NCBI GenBank assembly: GCA_013397695.1
Contig: VYZI01000147.1
Span: 1,823,312 to 1,887,311 of the forward strand
Length of the DNA stretch: 64,000 bases
Reading direction: 5' to 3'
DNA from: Centropus unirufus
Taxonomy: Eukaryota; Chordata; Aves; Cuculiformes; Centropidae
Shown here: in pieces, positions 52,801 through 62,140 of the stretch
Position numbering within the stretch: the first letter of the stretch is position 1
Layout of the letters: the number at the start of each line of letters is the position of its first letter
The notes under the pieces: generated by a model
What the model was told of the DNA's origin: nothing
What the model saw: only the letters and a program-made list of their open reading frames with translations
Databases searched by the model: none
Made by a program: the position numbers and the translations under genes

Positions 52801-53620
52801 TTTATACAATCAAATATTTCAAGTCTAATCAAAGTCACTTACCAACAGGAACCATTACAAGCTATGTTTATTCCGATAATGCACAAAATGCTTTTAAAAA
52901 ATAATATATACACATTGTATTGTACCTTTGTAAAACAAAATACATACTCCCTAGTACCATGTGGGTTTCTATAGACATGAAAATAATTTAAAACAATTGA
53001 CTAAGGTCACTAGTATTTCCTTAAGATTTCACATCGAAACACTCAGTTCAACTTGAGAGTGCACTCATATCCTACTTCCCTACAAACCTGTGAACACACA
53101 ACCTCAGGACATAAAAGCCTGATTATTTAAAACGGTATTCATTAGACTGCATTCCACTGTGTAATGACATGTTTCAGTCTGACATACATAAATTACTCCC
53201 TTCCTAACAGGCCACATTATCAACTGCAATTTATCTTTTGTTGTACAACAACTCCCATTCCCCCAAAGAAGGTACCTGCACATAGCCTCCACTATACGCT
53301 CCAAGTATCAGGTTGAAATAGCATTTTCAAAATGCTCTAATGATTCAAGAGATTGCATTGTTTCCAAAAACCAATGTAAGCATTTTTTGACAAAAAAAAA
53401 CCAAAAAAAAACAAAAACAGGGAAATTCAGTAGGATGTAGGGGGTTTTGAAAGCATTATACTTTCACCTTAATCGCTAGCAAACCGAGGCGAAGTGGCCT
53501 GATCCATGGAGAAAATACATACCCAGAGGTAGCAAAGAGGTCTAATGATTAAATACTCTGTTTAAAAGAGCAAGCAACCTCTGAAACAGACTGTAATACC
53601 TTCAAGGAAATATTGTATAA
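49897..53620. other. Region downstream of ALG10, no gene recognised
   Basis: AT-rich sequence beyond the probable 3' end of ALG10 on the minus strand. It could hold a longer ALG10 3' UTR if a distal polyadenylation site is used, but the sequence alone does not settle this. No coding sequence or repeat recognised. Confidence 0.5.
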
Positions 53621-53623
53621 TAT

Positions 53624-53629
53624 TTTATT
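53624..53629 (-). terminator. ALG10: Candidate ALG10 polyadenylation signal
   Basis: Read on the minus strand, AATAAA is the first canonical signal downstream of the ALG10 stop codon, giving a 3' UTR of about 330 bases. Other AATAAA copies exist further downstream, so the main site may be more distal. Confidence 0.45.
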
Positions 53630-53939
53630 ATAATGAAAAATTACTGTAAACATCTTCCTTATTTCACATTAATTACAGAAAGGCGTTCTCCAATTCCCCC
53701 TCATACCAAATTCATTCATTCCAGAAGCTTATAAATTCAATATACGTAGTATCTTCCCATTGCAACAAATCAGAGTTCACATTTGCTTCCAAGAAATAAG
53801 CAAAGAGCTTACTTCCCCAATATCAGCTTGGGAAAAAAAAGTCCTCATGTAATACAAAACATCCTGCTTCATTCCAAAGCCCATAGTCCTGAAGCAGAAC
53901 TGGGTCTTCCTACAGATAAGGAAGTATAAAAACAAAAAA

Positions 53940-54995
53940 TCACCACATAAATCTCTGGATTTCATCACTATTTGGCCATTGGAATGTTCTGTTTAGAAAA
54001 AGATAAAACGTTATTGCATTCACGGCAATATAAAAAGCTATCTCCAGAAGCTGTCTGTATACAGATGGAAATGGAATATTCAGCCTATATATTAAGAATG
54101 GCAAAATAAAGTAACGGAACTCTAGCAGTTTTTGAGGAACCGTGGCTGCTAATAAACATACAAAATACAGCAGGATCCAGAATATTGATTTTGATTTTAG
54201 ATTATCAGCAAAACTCCAGCCAGCAAATATATAGACTGGAACTAACGCATATTTCACAAGCTCGTGCCTTTGGAAGACTTTCCTCCAGACATAGAATGTA
54301 TAGTGTCTGTTATCTGCTAGTAAATACTTATGAACATAGGTAAACTTCCAGATCAGGAACAAGGAGATGACAGTGATTAAGCTGTACTGCACAGGGTGCT
54401 TCCGTAATGACAGAAGGAATTTCCTGATTTTAGTGGGGGTCAATAAATGAGGGAATGAAAAAAAGAGGGTAAAAGACAGAAAATAGAACAGCTGAGGAAA
54501 GTGCAAACAGGCCTCGTGGCTACTTCTGTCACCAACGACTATTCCACCATTGATGAAGACGAAACCAAAGAACACAGCTACTAATACGATGTATGGCCAA
54601 GTTATAGAACTAAGCATAACTAAGTTTTGAGGTGATATGAGATATTCAACAAGAAACTGCAATATTCTGATGAAATCTGAAAATGGCCCTTTCCTGAACA
54701 AGATCTTTTCATCTTTCTTTTTCTGTAACTTTGTCCTCCAGGCTTCATTGAGCTTCTCTGCAACAACATTTCCAGCACAAAAAACTGTCCACACAATATT
54801 TGTCTGACGAAACATGAAGCCACAAAATCCAAGGAGAGCCGAAGTTTTATGGTTACCATAAAGGCACATTAAGTAGGCAAAGAGGGTAAAAAATACTGAT
54901 CCTGGGTCTGTGTAATAAAGGAATGTAAAAAAATAAAGGGTGGGAAACATTGCAAGAGTTAATGTAGACAAGATTCTCTGGAAACCAGACACGGC
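53940..54995 (-). CDS. ALG10: ALG10 coding exon 3 (terminal)
   Basis: The longest open frame in the window, 351 codons and a TGA stop. It begins GCC GTG TCT GGT after the acceptor TTCTTTTCTAG; there is no Met here because it is an internal exon. It carries most of the membrane helices and the conserved blocks GDRSSHEACLHFPQLFYF, HKYLLADNRHYTFYVW and VPQKLLEFRYFILP. A lysine-rich cytosolic or lumenal loop, QKKKDEK, is less conserved against human, as expected for a loop. The C-terminus FMW matches human ALG10 exactly. Confidence 0.98.
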   Translation of the reverse strand, partial: AVSGFQRILSTLTLAMFPTLYFFTFLYYTDPGSVFFTLFAYLMCLYGNHKTSALLGFCGFMFRQTNIVWTVFCAGNVVAEKLNEAWRTKLQKKKDEKILFRKGPFSDFIRILQFLVEYLISPQNLVMLSSITWPYIVLVAVFFGFVFINGGIVVGDRSSHEACLHFPQLFYFLSFTLFFSFPHLLTPTKIRKFLLSLRKHPVQYSLITVISLFLIWKFTYVHKYLLADNRHYTFYVWRKVFQRHELVKYALVPVYIFAGWSFADNLKSKSIFWILLYFVCLLAATVPQKLLEFRYFILPFLIYRLNIPFPSVYRQLLEIAFYIAVNAITFYLFLNRTFQWPNSDEIQRFMW

Positions 54996-57900
54996 CTAGA
55001 AAAGAAGCAGAAAAATGTGGTTAGTAATGTCAAATTAAAAAAAAATAACAAAATCACAACTAAAGATAAACAAAAAAAATAAAGAGTCCAATTCCTGAGA
55101 ATTCCATTAACACGCTATATCATTGCCTATGCTCTTTGGTTCCACTAGTGCACAAGCACACATGCTGTATTTTTGTTAACCTCCTGCTATATTAATACAG
55201 AGCATCAGACTACACGATTCAAAAGGCAAATGAAGATATGGAATACACTGCAGACGAGTTAAAGATACGGCAACAAAAATACACCAGCTTCTTTCATATG
55301 TCAGGTGTTCACATATTTACGTCATTAAAATCATGGTGGGAGTGTATTTCCACCCATACCTAGGGCAAAAAAGCTGCACTAACAGGCAAAAGAAAAGGAA
55401 AATAAATTTGGTTTGATGCCCCTGAAATCTCATCTTCACATTCTGTTTATCTGTCAGACAGCAGGACACATCATTCCATGCTTATACTATCACTGTTTTG
55501 AAGCCAGTCCACAGAGCAGCCAGTGCTGAGTTTCTAATCTTTGGTGCAGCTTTTATTGCTTATCTTAATTACAACTCATGAGCTAGAAAAGGAAATTTAA
55601 GGAAGAGAAGGAGCCACGCAAGTTTAAAACTCCTCCCAATTATCCCACTCACTATATAATGCGATGCGATTCACAAAATTAAAAACCATTCTATGATGTT
55701 TCTGAATGATGCAACAGCCACTCACCACCTTACAGAAAAGAATAGAGAAAATGCTGAGTTCCAAAAAGTCCCAACAATCCACTTACTAATGCTAAGACTA
55801 ATGCTGTGAAAACTTTTATTTCCTTACATTTCTATTTCCACCTCCAAGCAGAAAGTTGTAAGTGTTCCAAAAATGGAAACAATTTACTTGACCCAATTCC
55901 GTATACTCTTATCATGTGCTTAAACATCAAGAGACTCCTAAATGAAAAGACATCAGATGAAATTTTCTTCATGGTAAAGGAATCCTTTAGTTTTCAGGGA
56001 ACAGAAAAAACTGTTCTTATGGTTGAACTACTTCACTAAGGTGAAAGACTTGAATAGGCCATGAACCACTGGAATAATCTCCTGCCTGTAGTGATGGATG
56101 CTCCACCACTTAAAACATGCAATATTTTTGTATCCAAGTTGAACTCTTGCAGTCTGGAAGGGCAAGACAGTTAGGCAGGAAAAAATGGCTGGATGGTTAA
56201 CTGGTCAGGCTCCATCCCAGAGTGTAATAACCTGAGTATCACGGGGATCTGTCCTGTTTAACATCTTTATTGATGACTTGGCAGCCAGTCACTAGTGGTG
56301 TTCCCCAGGGTTCAGTGTTGAGCCCAACCTTGCTTAATACAATCATCAATGATCTGGGTGAGGGATTGAGTGCTCCCGCAGTAAGTTTGTGGATAACACC
56401 ACATTGGGTGGAAGTGTCCATCTGCCAGAGGGAAGGAAGGCTCTGCAGAGAGACCTGGACAGGCTGGATTGATGGGCCAAGGTGAATTGAACGAGATTCA
56501 ACATGGTGAAGCACCGCGTTTTGAACTTAGGCCACACCACCATGCATCGCTACAGGTTTGGGGAAGTGTGGCTGGACTGGGGGTGTTGGTCAATAGCTGG
56601 CTGAATATGAGCCAGCAGTGTGTCCAGGTGGCCAGAAGACCAACAGCATCCTGGTTTGGAGCAAAAATGGTGTGGCCAGCAGGAGTAGGGAAGTCATTGT
56701 GCCCCTATGTTTGGTGCTGTCACCATTGCTGGAGGTGATAAAAAAACATGTAGATGTGACACTTCAGGACATGCAGGCACGTTGGTATTGTGCTGATGGT
56801 TGGACTTGATGATCTGAGAGTACCTACCTTAATGACTCTGACTTGAAGGCAACGAGAGCAAAATCTCATTAAGTCCGCAGATGACGCTAAACTGGGGGGG
56901 GGAACAGGCAATATGCTAAAGAGCAGAGCTGCTATCCAGAGTGGCCTAGACAGGCTGGAGGAATGGGCCACAGAAATATTATGAAACTAAAGAAGGACAA
57001 ATGCAAATGTCTGCAGCTGGAATTGGAAAAATCCCACAATGACGCAGACTGCACATGGAGTAGCCTAGGAGCTGCTGCTTTGTGGAAAGCAATCTGGGGG
57101 TCTTAGCAAGTAGCAAGGTGAACCTAGAATATCACATCCAATTTTGTGCCCTATGACACAAAAAAGGCACTAGTAAATTGGAGCAGTTGCAGAGGGACAC
57201 GCAGACAAGTGAGAGGTGAAGCACTTGCCTCAGGAGTGGATGCTGAGGGAACTGTCCTTTTTCATCCTGGAAAATAGATGGCTTGGAGGACCAACAGCAG
57301 CCTAGCACACTCATGAGGATGTCAACAGGGAAAGGGAGCCAGGCTCCTCAACATTGTGGGACAAGAGACAACAGTCAAACTGAAATTAAAGGTTCAGAGT
57401 GGATATAAGGAAAATCTTCATAAGGCCAGTCAGGCATGGAGCAGGCTGCCCAGAGAAGTTATGCAGTCACTCTCCATCCTTGGAAGGCTTCCCAAGCCTG
57501 AACGGCATGGTCTGATCTCACAACAGGACTGCTTTGTACTGGAGGGCGGACGTCCTAAAGTCCCTTCTAACCTGGATGACTCCAACTTGAATTATTTGTC
57601 AGTTCTAACTACTGACATCAAACCTGATATCTTCCTAAAGACAACATCTTAGTTTAAACACGGCTCATAAGGCTTCGTTTAGGATTCACTGGCTGAATTT
57701 TTGTAGGGAGGCTTTAGCAAGGTGACAGTGTCAGACCTTTGGATAGTAAGTCTACACGTGTACTAATTTAACTTCTATTTCAATGGGACTGCTTATAGTT
57801 ATGCACAAGAGTAGATTTTTAGAGAATTGCACTCAGAGAGAAAGAAGGTATTAAAACAAAAATTAGAGAAAAGGAATGTGCCTCCTTGGCCAAACTGGTA

Positions 57901-60900
57901 GAGGTACTCATGGTTACATAAAACTGAGAACAGCACACATACGTAGTGAGGTGAACACACAGAGGGACATCAAAACTCCATCTACTGATACTGAAAATGC
58001 TGGCAAATAAAACTCTCCAAGACTCATTTTGGAGTTTTAGAAAGCCAGCATCCTTTATCAGGCATGAGTGATCAATCAAGTACAACGAGACAAAAGCTGG
58101 TTACAGAATATATTTCCCACTTATACACAGATCTATAAATTCTCCCAGAAATCTTATGCATATTCTATTACTTTACAAGGACTAATTTTAATATGATGAA
58201 CTTCACAAGTCAAAACTCTTGCTAATTTGGTGCTGGCTCCAGCTCTCTGCCTGACCTTGCATTTGAGATAGGGAAACACAGCAAACAGAGGGGATTACAG
58301 AAGAGACATCTGTTCAGCACNGGTGTTGGTCAATAGCTGGCTGAATATGAGCCAGCAGTGTGTCCAGGTGGCCAGAAGACCAACAGCATCCTGGTTTGGA
58401 GCAAAAATGGTGTGGCCAGCAGGAGCAGGGAAGTCATTGTGCCCCTATGTTTGGTGCTGTCACCATTGCTGGAGGTGATAAAAAAACATGTAGATGTGAC
58501 ACTTCAGGACATGCAGGCACGTTGGTATTGTGCTGATGGTTGGACTTGATGATCTGAGAGTACCTACCTTAATGACTCTGACTTGAAGGCAACGAGAGCA
58601 AAATCTCATTAAGTCCGCAGATGACGCTAAACTGGGGGGGGGAACAGGCAATATGCTAAAGAGCAGAGCTGCTATCCAGAGTGGCCTAGACAGGCTGGAG
58701 GAATGGGCCACAGAAATATTATGAAACTAAAGAAGGACAAATGCAAATGTCTGCAGCTGGAATTGGAAAAATCCCACAATGACGCAGACTGCACATGGAG
58801 TAGCCTAGGAGCTGCTGCTTTGTGGAAAGCAATCTGGGGGTCTTAGCAAGTAGCAAGGTGAACCTAGAATATCACATCCAATTTTGTGCCCTATGACACA
58901 AAAAAGGCACTAGTAAATTGGAGCAGTTGCAGAGGGACACGCAGACAAGTGAGAGGTGAAGCACTTGCCTCAGGAGTGGATGCTGAGGGAACTGTCCTTT
59001 TTCATCCTGGAAAATAGATGGCTTGGAGGACCAACAGCAGCCTAGCACACTCATGAGGATGTCAACAGGGAAAGGGAGCCAGGCTCCTCAACATTGTGGG
59101 ACAAGAGACAACAGTCAAACTGAAATTAAAGGTTCAGAGTGGATATAAGGAAAATCTTCATTAGGCCAGTCAGGCATGGAGCGGGCTGCCCAGAGAAGTT
59201 ATGCAGTCACTCTCCATCCTTGGAAGGCTTCCCAAGCCTGAACGGCATGGTCTGATCTCACAACAGGACTGCTTTGTACTGGAGGGCGGACGTCCTAAAG
59301 TCCCTTCTAACCTGGATGACTCCAACTTGAATTATTTGTCAGTTCTAACTACTGACATCAAACCTGATATCTTCCTAAAGACAACATCTTAGTTTAAACA
59401 CGGCTCATAAGGCTTCGTTTAGGATTCACTGGCTGAATTTTTGTAGGGAGGCTTTAGCAAGGTGACAGTGTCAGACCTTTGGATAGTAAGTCTACACGTG
59501 TACTAATTTAACTTCTATTTCAATGGGACTGCTTATAGTTATGCACAAGAGTAGATTTTTAGAGAATTGCACTCAGAGAGAAAGAAGGTATTAAAACAAA
59601 AATTAGAGAAAAGGAATGTGCCTCCTTGGCCAAACTGGTAGAGGTACTCATGGTTACATAAAACTGAGAACAGCACACATACGTAGTGAGGTGAACACAC
59701 AGAGGGACATCAAAACTCCATCTACTGATACTGAAAATGCTGGCAAATAAAACTCTCCAAGACTCATTTTGGAGTTTTAGAAAGCCAGCATCCTTTATCA
59801 GGCATGAGTGATCAATCAAGTACAACGAGACAAAAGCTGGTTACAGAATATATTTCCCACTTATACACAGATCTATAAATTCTCCCAGAAATCTTATGCA
59901 TATTCTATTACTTTACAAGGACTAATTTTAATATGATGAACTTCACAAGTCAAAACTCTTGCTAATTTGGTGCTGGCTCCAGCTCTCTGCCTGACCTTGC
60001 ATTTGAGATAGGGAAACACAGCAAACAGAGGGGATTACAGAAGAGACATCTGTTCAGCACTGATCATGCTACACACAAGACATTACCAGCTCCTAAGAAT
60101 GAAGTGTCTGGAAAAACATTGCTTCAAAGAAAATACGCTATCAGAGGGACATTTGAACTTTCAAAAAAATAGTTACTTAGATCAAACTTAACTCTAGCTT
60201 AAAAAAAAAACATTCCACTTCTTGTAATAATAACTACTCTTTGTATTACTATGGGTGCATAAAATTACGGTACTTTGACCCTACCTTATTCTTCTGATGG
60301 ATCTTGAACAGAAGCAAATAGAGTAAATAGAAGTTCCCAGCACTGAAAAGCAGGTTAATAAACCGGAGCATCCCTGTGGAGCACACCACGCTTCCCGTCC
60401 AGCCAAAGAGCCAGGCCGCTGGCTTCACGACCCCCACGGAGGCCAAGTAGAGCCCCGGCAGCGTGGTGATCATGGGGTCCCACTGCACGGGAAGAGAGGC
60501 AGAGGGTTATGGACCAGGGACACAACAGCAGCTCAGACAGACCATTCCCACCCACGCCTGTTTGGTTTGCTTGGATGTTATGCCAGTTTTAGGCACAGGA
60601 GCATCGGATCACTAGATTGGAGAAGACCTTTGCGCTCATCAAGCCCAACCATACCTGACCAGTACTAAACCAGACCCCTGAGCACTTCACCCACCCGATT
60701 TGTGGACTTCATCCTGACTTCTAAACACCTGCAGGAATGGTGACTCCACTGCCTCCCCAGGCAACATCTGTCAGGGCCTTTAACCCTTTCGGTGAAGACT
60801 TTTATTCCCCCATGTCCAATCTGCACCTCTCTGGGCACAGCTTGAGGCCATTCCCGCTCTTTATCACCTGTCACTTGGGCAAAGAGGCCAACATCGACCT

Positions 60901-61349
60901 CTCCACAACCCCCTTTAGGGAGTTACAGACAGGGATAAGGTCATCCCTCAGCCTCCTCCTCTCCAGGCTGAACAGTCCTCAACCAATCCTGACTCCCTCT
61001 CCAGCCCCTTCCCCAGCCTCGCTGCTCCTCTCTGGACTCGTTCCAGGGCCTCCTTATGGAATTCTGAGCACTTTATACACCCGTGTAAGGCCAAGCAGCC
61101 AGCAGCGCTGCGGACAACGCCCGATCCCGTTCCCGACAGAAACCACCGATCCCGACTGGAAAGCTCAGCCGGGCTGCGCCCGACCTGCAGGAAGCGGCCG
61201 TGGCAGTAGGCCTGCGCCTGCGGGACGTGGAAGGCCTCGTCCATGTAGGGCCCGCGCTGGCGGCGGCTCACGGCCGCGAAGAGCAGGCAGGACAGCAGGA
61301 AGGCGCCGCTCATGGCGGCCGAGAACCCGCACGCCTCCCCGCGCTCCAT
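53940..61349 (-). CDS. ALG10: ALG10, dolichyl-P-Glc:Glc2Man9GlcNAc2-PP-dolichol alpha-1,2-glucosyltransferase (whole gene, 3 coding exons)
   Basis: Minus-strand gene with coding exons 61349-61185, 60482-60285 and 54995-53940. The pieces (55, 66 and 351 codons) join in phase 0 at GT-AG introns to give 472 residues plus stop, against 473 in human ALG10, to which it aligns end to end from memory. The family (GT59) adds the third, terminal glucose to the dolichol-linked oligosaccharide in the ER membrane, the step that lets oligosaccharyltransferase use the N-glycan donor efficiently. A mammalian paralogue (ALG10B/KCR1) is also known to modulate ERG potassium channels. The protein is strongly hydrophobic with many membrane segments. 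Conserved blocks visible are PYMDEAFHVPQAQAYC (34-49), WDPMITTLPGLYL (56-68), FMFRQTN (181-187), GDRSSHEA (276-283), LLADNRHY (346-353), PQKLLEFRYF (408-417) and the C-terminal FQWP...RFMW. No break or stop is seen. The gene diverges from TPRKB. Confidence 0.97.
56160..57600 (+). mobile_element. CR1 LINE (outer, older copy), split by another CR1
   Basis: On the plus strand, antisense to ALG10. The left part (about 56160-56280) ends in an RT motif encoding LFNIFIDDL. The right part resumes at about 56839 with the following catalytic segment, whose frame reads SADDAKLGG. It then runs through the 'gcctagacaggctggaggaatgggcc' region to a 'cccttctaacctggatgactcc' 3' end near 57600. The two halves are consecutive parts of one reverse transcriptase, which shows they were once continuous. 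Frameshifts and stops make it inactive. Confidence 0.82.
56281..56838 (+). mobile_element. CR1 LINE (inner, younger copy) inserted in the outer CR1
   Basis: A second CR1 starting again at the RT region (frame WQPVTSGVPQGSVLSPTLLN) and ending at about 56838 with 'gatggttggacttgatgatc' and 'ctaccttaatgactct'. It repeats the motif that the outer copy has just encoded, so it is a separate insertion. The 7-base string tgacttg sits on both sides (56274-56280 and 56839-56845), a candidate target-site duplication. Truncated and frameshifted. Confidence 0.78.
56581..58320. repeat. 1,740-base direct duplication, left copy
   Basis: Bases 56581-58320 recur at 58321-60060 with a constant offset of 1,740. 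The copy begins inside the inner CR1 and ends in unique intron sequence. By eye I found three differences: t/c at 56687 against 58427, a/t at 57422 against 59162, and a/g at 57443 against 59183. Confidence 0.97.
58321..58321. other. Single-N join between the two duplicate copies
   Basis: One unknown base sits exactly at the junction, replacing what is g in the left copy (56581). A lone N at the edge of a near-identical direct repeat is the usual mark of two overlapping contigs placed side by side rather than merged. Confidence 0.9.
58322..59340 (+). mobile_element. CR1 fragments inside the right duplicate copy
   Basis: Same CR1 sequence as 56582-57600, repeated by the 1,740-base duplication. 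The inner element's 3' end is at about 58578, followed by the outer element's 3' half. All open frames here duplicate those of the left copy. Confidence 0.8.
58322..60060. repeat. 1,740-base direct duplication, right copy
   Basis: Near-identical to 56582-58320. After 60060 the sequence continues uniquely ('tgatcatgct') towards ALG10 exon 2. The CR1 parts within it (about 58322-59340) are therefore second copies of the inner and outer CR1 described above, not new insertions. Confidence 0.97.
60285..60482 (-). CDS. ALG10: ALG10 coding exon 2
   Basis: Sixty-six codons from TGGGACCCC after the acceptor ...CCCGTGCAG to AATAAG before the GTAGG donor (60284 downwards). It encodes the WDPMITTLPGLYL motif, a membrane-embedded stretch (about residues 64-83) and a second hydrophobic segment around FINLLFSAGNFYLLYLLLF (96-114). 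Both splice sites keep phase 0. Confidence 0.96.
60483..61184 (-). other. ALG10: ALG10 intron 1
   Basis: A 702-base GT-AG intron. Its exon-1 end is CpG-rich. Most of the remainder is a CR1 fragment (60596-61075) in the same orientation as the gene. Confidence 0.93.
60596..61075 (-). mobile_element. CR1 LINE fragment in ALG10 intron 1
   Basis: Minus-strand, 5'-truncated CR1 of about 480 bases in sense orientation to ALG10. On the plus strand it starts 'catcggatcactagattgg', the reverse of the 'CCTAGTGATCC' 3'-end class, and runs through 'cttgaggccattcccgctc', 'cacctgtcacttgggcaaag' and 'cctctctggactcgttccag'. It is the same family as the copies at 34312-35870 and 49393-49896. The coding frame is broken. 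Confidence 0.93.
61185..61349 (-). CDS. ALG10: ALG10 coding exon 1
   Basis: Fifty-five codons from ATG (61349) to CTGCAG followed by a GT donor (61184-61183). It carries the short N-terminal segment, the first membrane helix (about residues 13-28) and the conserved acidic PYMDE motif with the PQAQxYC block; in this ER glycosyltransferase class early acidic residues are thought to be important for catalysis. The start is chosen because the human protein starts at the same place. A second in-frame Met at residue 13 is less likely. Only eight bases of sequence remain upstream of the ATG before a 509-N gap, so the 5' UTR and promoter are not visible. Confidence 0.95.
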
Positions 61350-61357
61350 GCCCGCCC

Positions 61358-61866
61358 NNNNNNNNNNNNNNNNNNNNNNNNNNNNNNNNNNNNNNNNNNN
61401 NNNNNNNNNNNNNNNNNNNNNNNNNNNNNNNNNNNNNNNNNNNNNNNNNNNNNNNNNNNNNNNNNNNNNNNNNNNNNNNNNNNNNNNNNNNNNNNNNNNN
61501 NNNNNNNNNNNNNNNNNNNNNNNNNNNNNNNNNNNNNNNNNNNNNNNNNNNNNNNNNNNNNNNNNNNNNNNNNNNNNNNNNNNNNNNNNNNNNNNNNNNN
61601 NNNNNNNNNNNNNNNNNNNNNNNNNNNNNNNNNNNNNNNNNNNNNNNNNNNNNNNNNNNNNNNNNNNNNNNNNNNNNNNNNNNNNNNNNNNNNNNNNNNN
61701 NNNNNNNNNNNNNNNNNNNNNNNNNNNNNNNNNNNNNNNNNNNNNNNNNNNNNNNNNNNNNNNNNNNNNNNNNNNNNNNNNNNNNNNNNNNNNNNNNNNN
61801 NNNNNNNNNNNNNNNNNNNNNNNNNNNNNNNNNNNNNNNNNNNNNNNNNNNNNNNNNNNNNNNNNN
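61358..61866. other. Assembly gap (509 Ns) in the shared promoter
   Basis: Unknown bases between the two start codons, flanked by very GC-rich sequence on both sides. Dropout of GC-rich DNA in short-read sequencing is the likely cause. Transcription start sites and 5' UTRs of both genes probably fall here. Confidence 0.97.
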
Positions 61867-61999
61867 CGGCCCGAAGGCGCGTGTTGCTCCCTCTGGGAAG
61901 CGCCGGGAACGGCCCGCGCGGTGTTAAAGTTGTGATTTGTGGAAGCGGCCGCCTGCAGGTTGGGAATTGCCATCAGCGATTCCATCGCCCGGGAGCGCC

Positions 62000-62140
62000 A
62001 TGGAGTTGACGCACCCGCTGGAGCTGTTCCCCGGCTGCAGCGTGACTCTCCTGCTCTTCAACGGCGTCAGGAATGCCGCCGCGCTAAGGAAAAAGGCGAT
62101 GGAAGGAGCGCTGGAAGGAGCACTAATAAACCCTGCCATG
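62000..62140 (+). CDS. TPRKB: TPRKB coding exon 1
   Basis: Forty-seven codons from ATG to CCTGCCATG before the GTGAGT donor. It encodes the N-terminal beta-strand and helix region of the CGI-121 fold (VTLLLFNGVRNAAALRKKAM, residues 15-34). It lies in the CpG island, 650 bases from the divergent ALG10 start. Confidence 0.95.

Larger units (their letters stand above)
54996..60284 (-). other. ALG10: ALG10 intron 2, with nested CR1 and a tandem duplication
   Basis: A 5,289-base intron as assembled. It contains the nested CR1 pair (about 56160-57600) and a 1,740-base direct duplication joined at a single N. If the duplication is an artefact the true intron is about 3.55 kb. The stretch 55020-56150 shows no recognised feature. 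Confidence 0.93.

Noticed and set aside
56581..60060. CRISPR-like or satellite array
   Set aside because: Only two long direct copies without a spacer pattern, in an intron of an animal gene.
61313..61315. Alternative ALG10 start at the internal Met (residue 13)
   Set aside because: The upstream ATG at 61349 aligns with the known human start and gives the expected total length.
60737..62009. Frames of 207-396 codons across the promoter gap
   Set aside because: They read through 509 Ns and overlap real ALG10 or TPRKB exons or CR1 in other frames.
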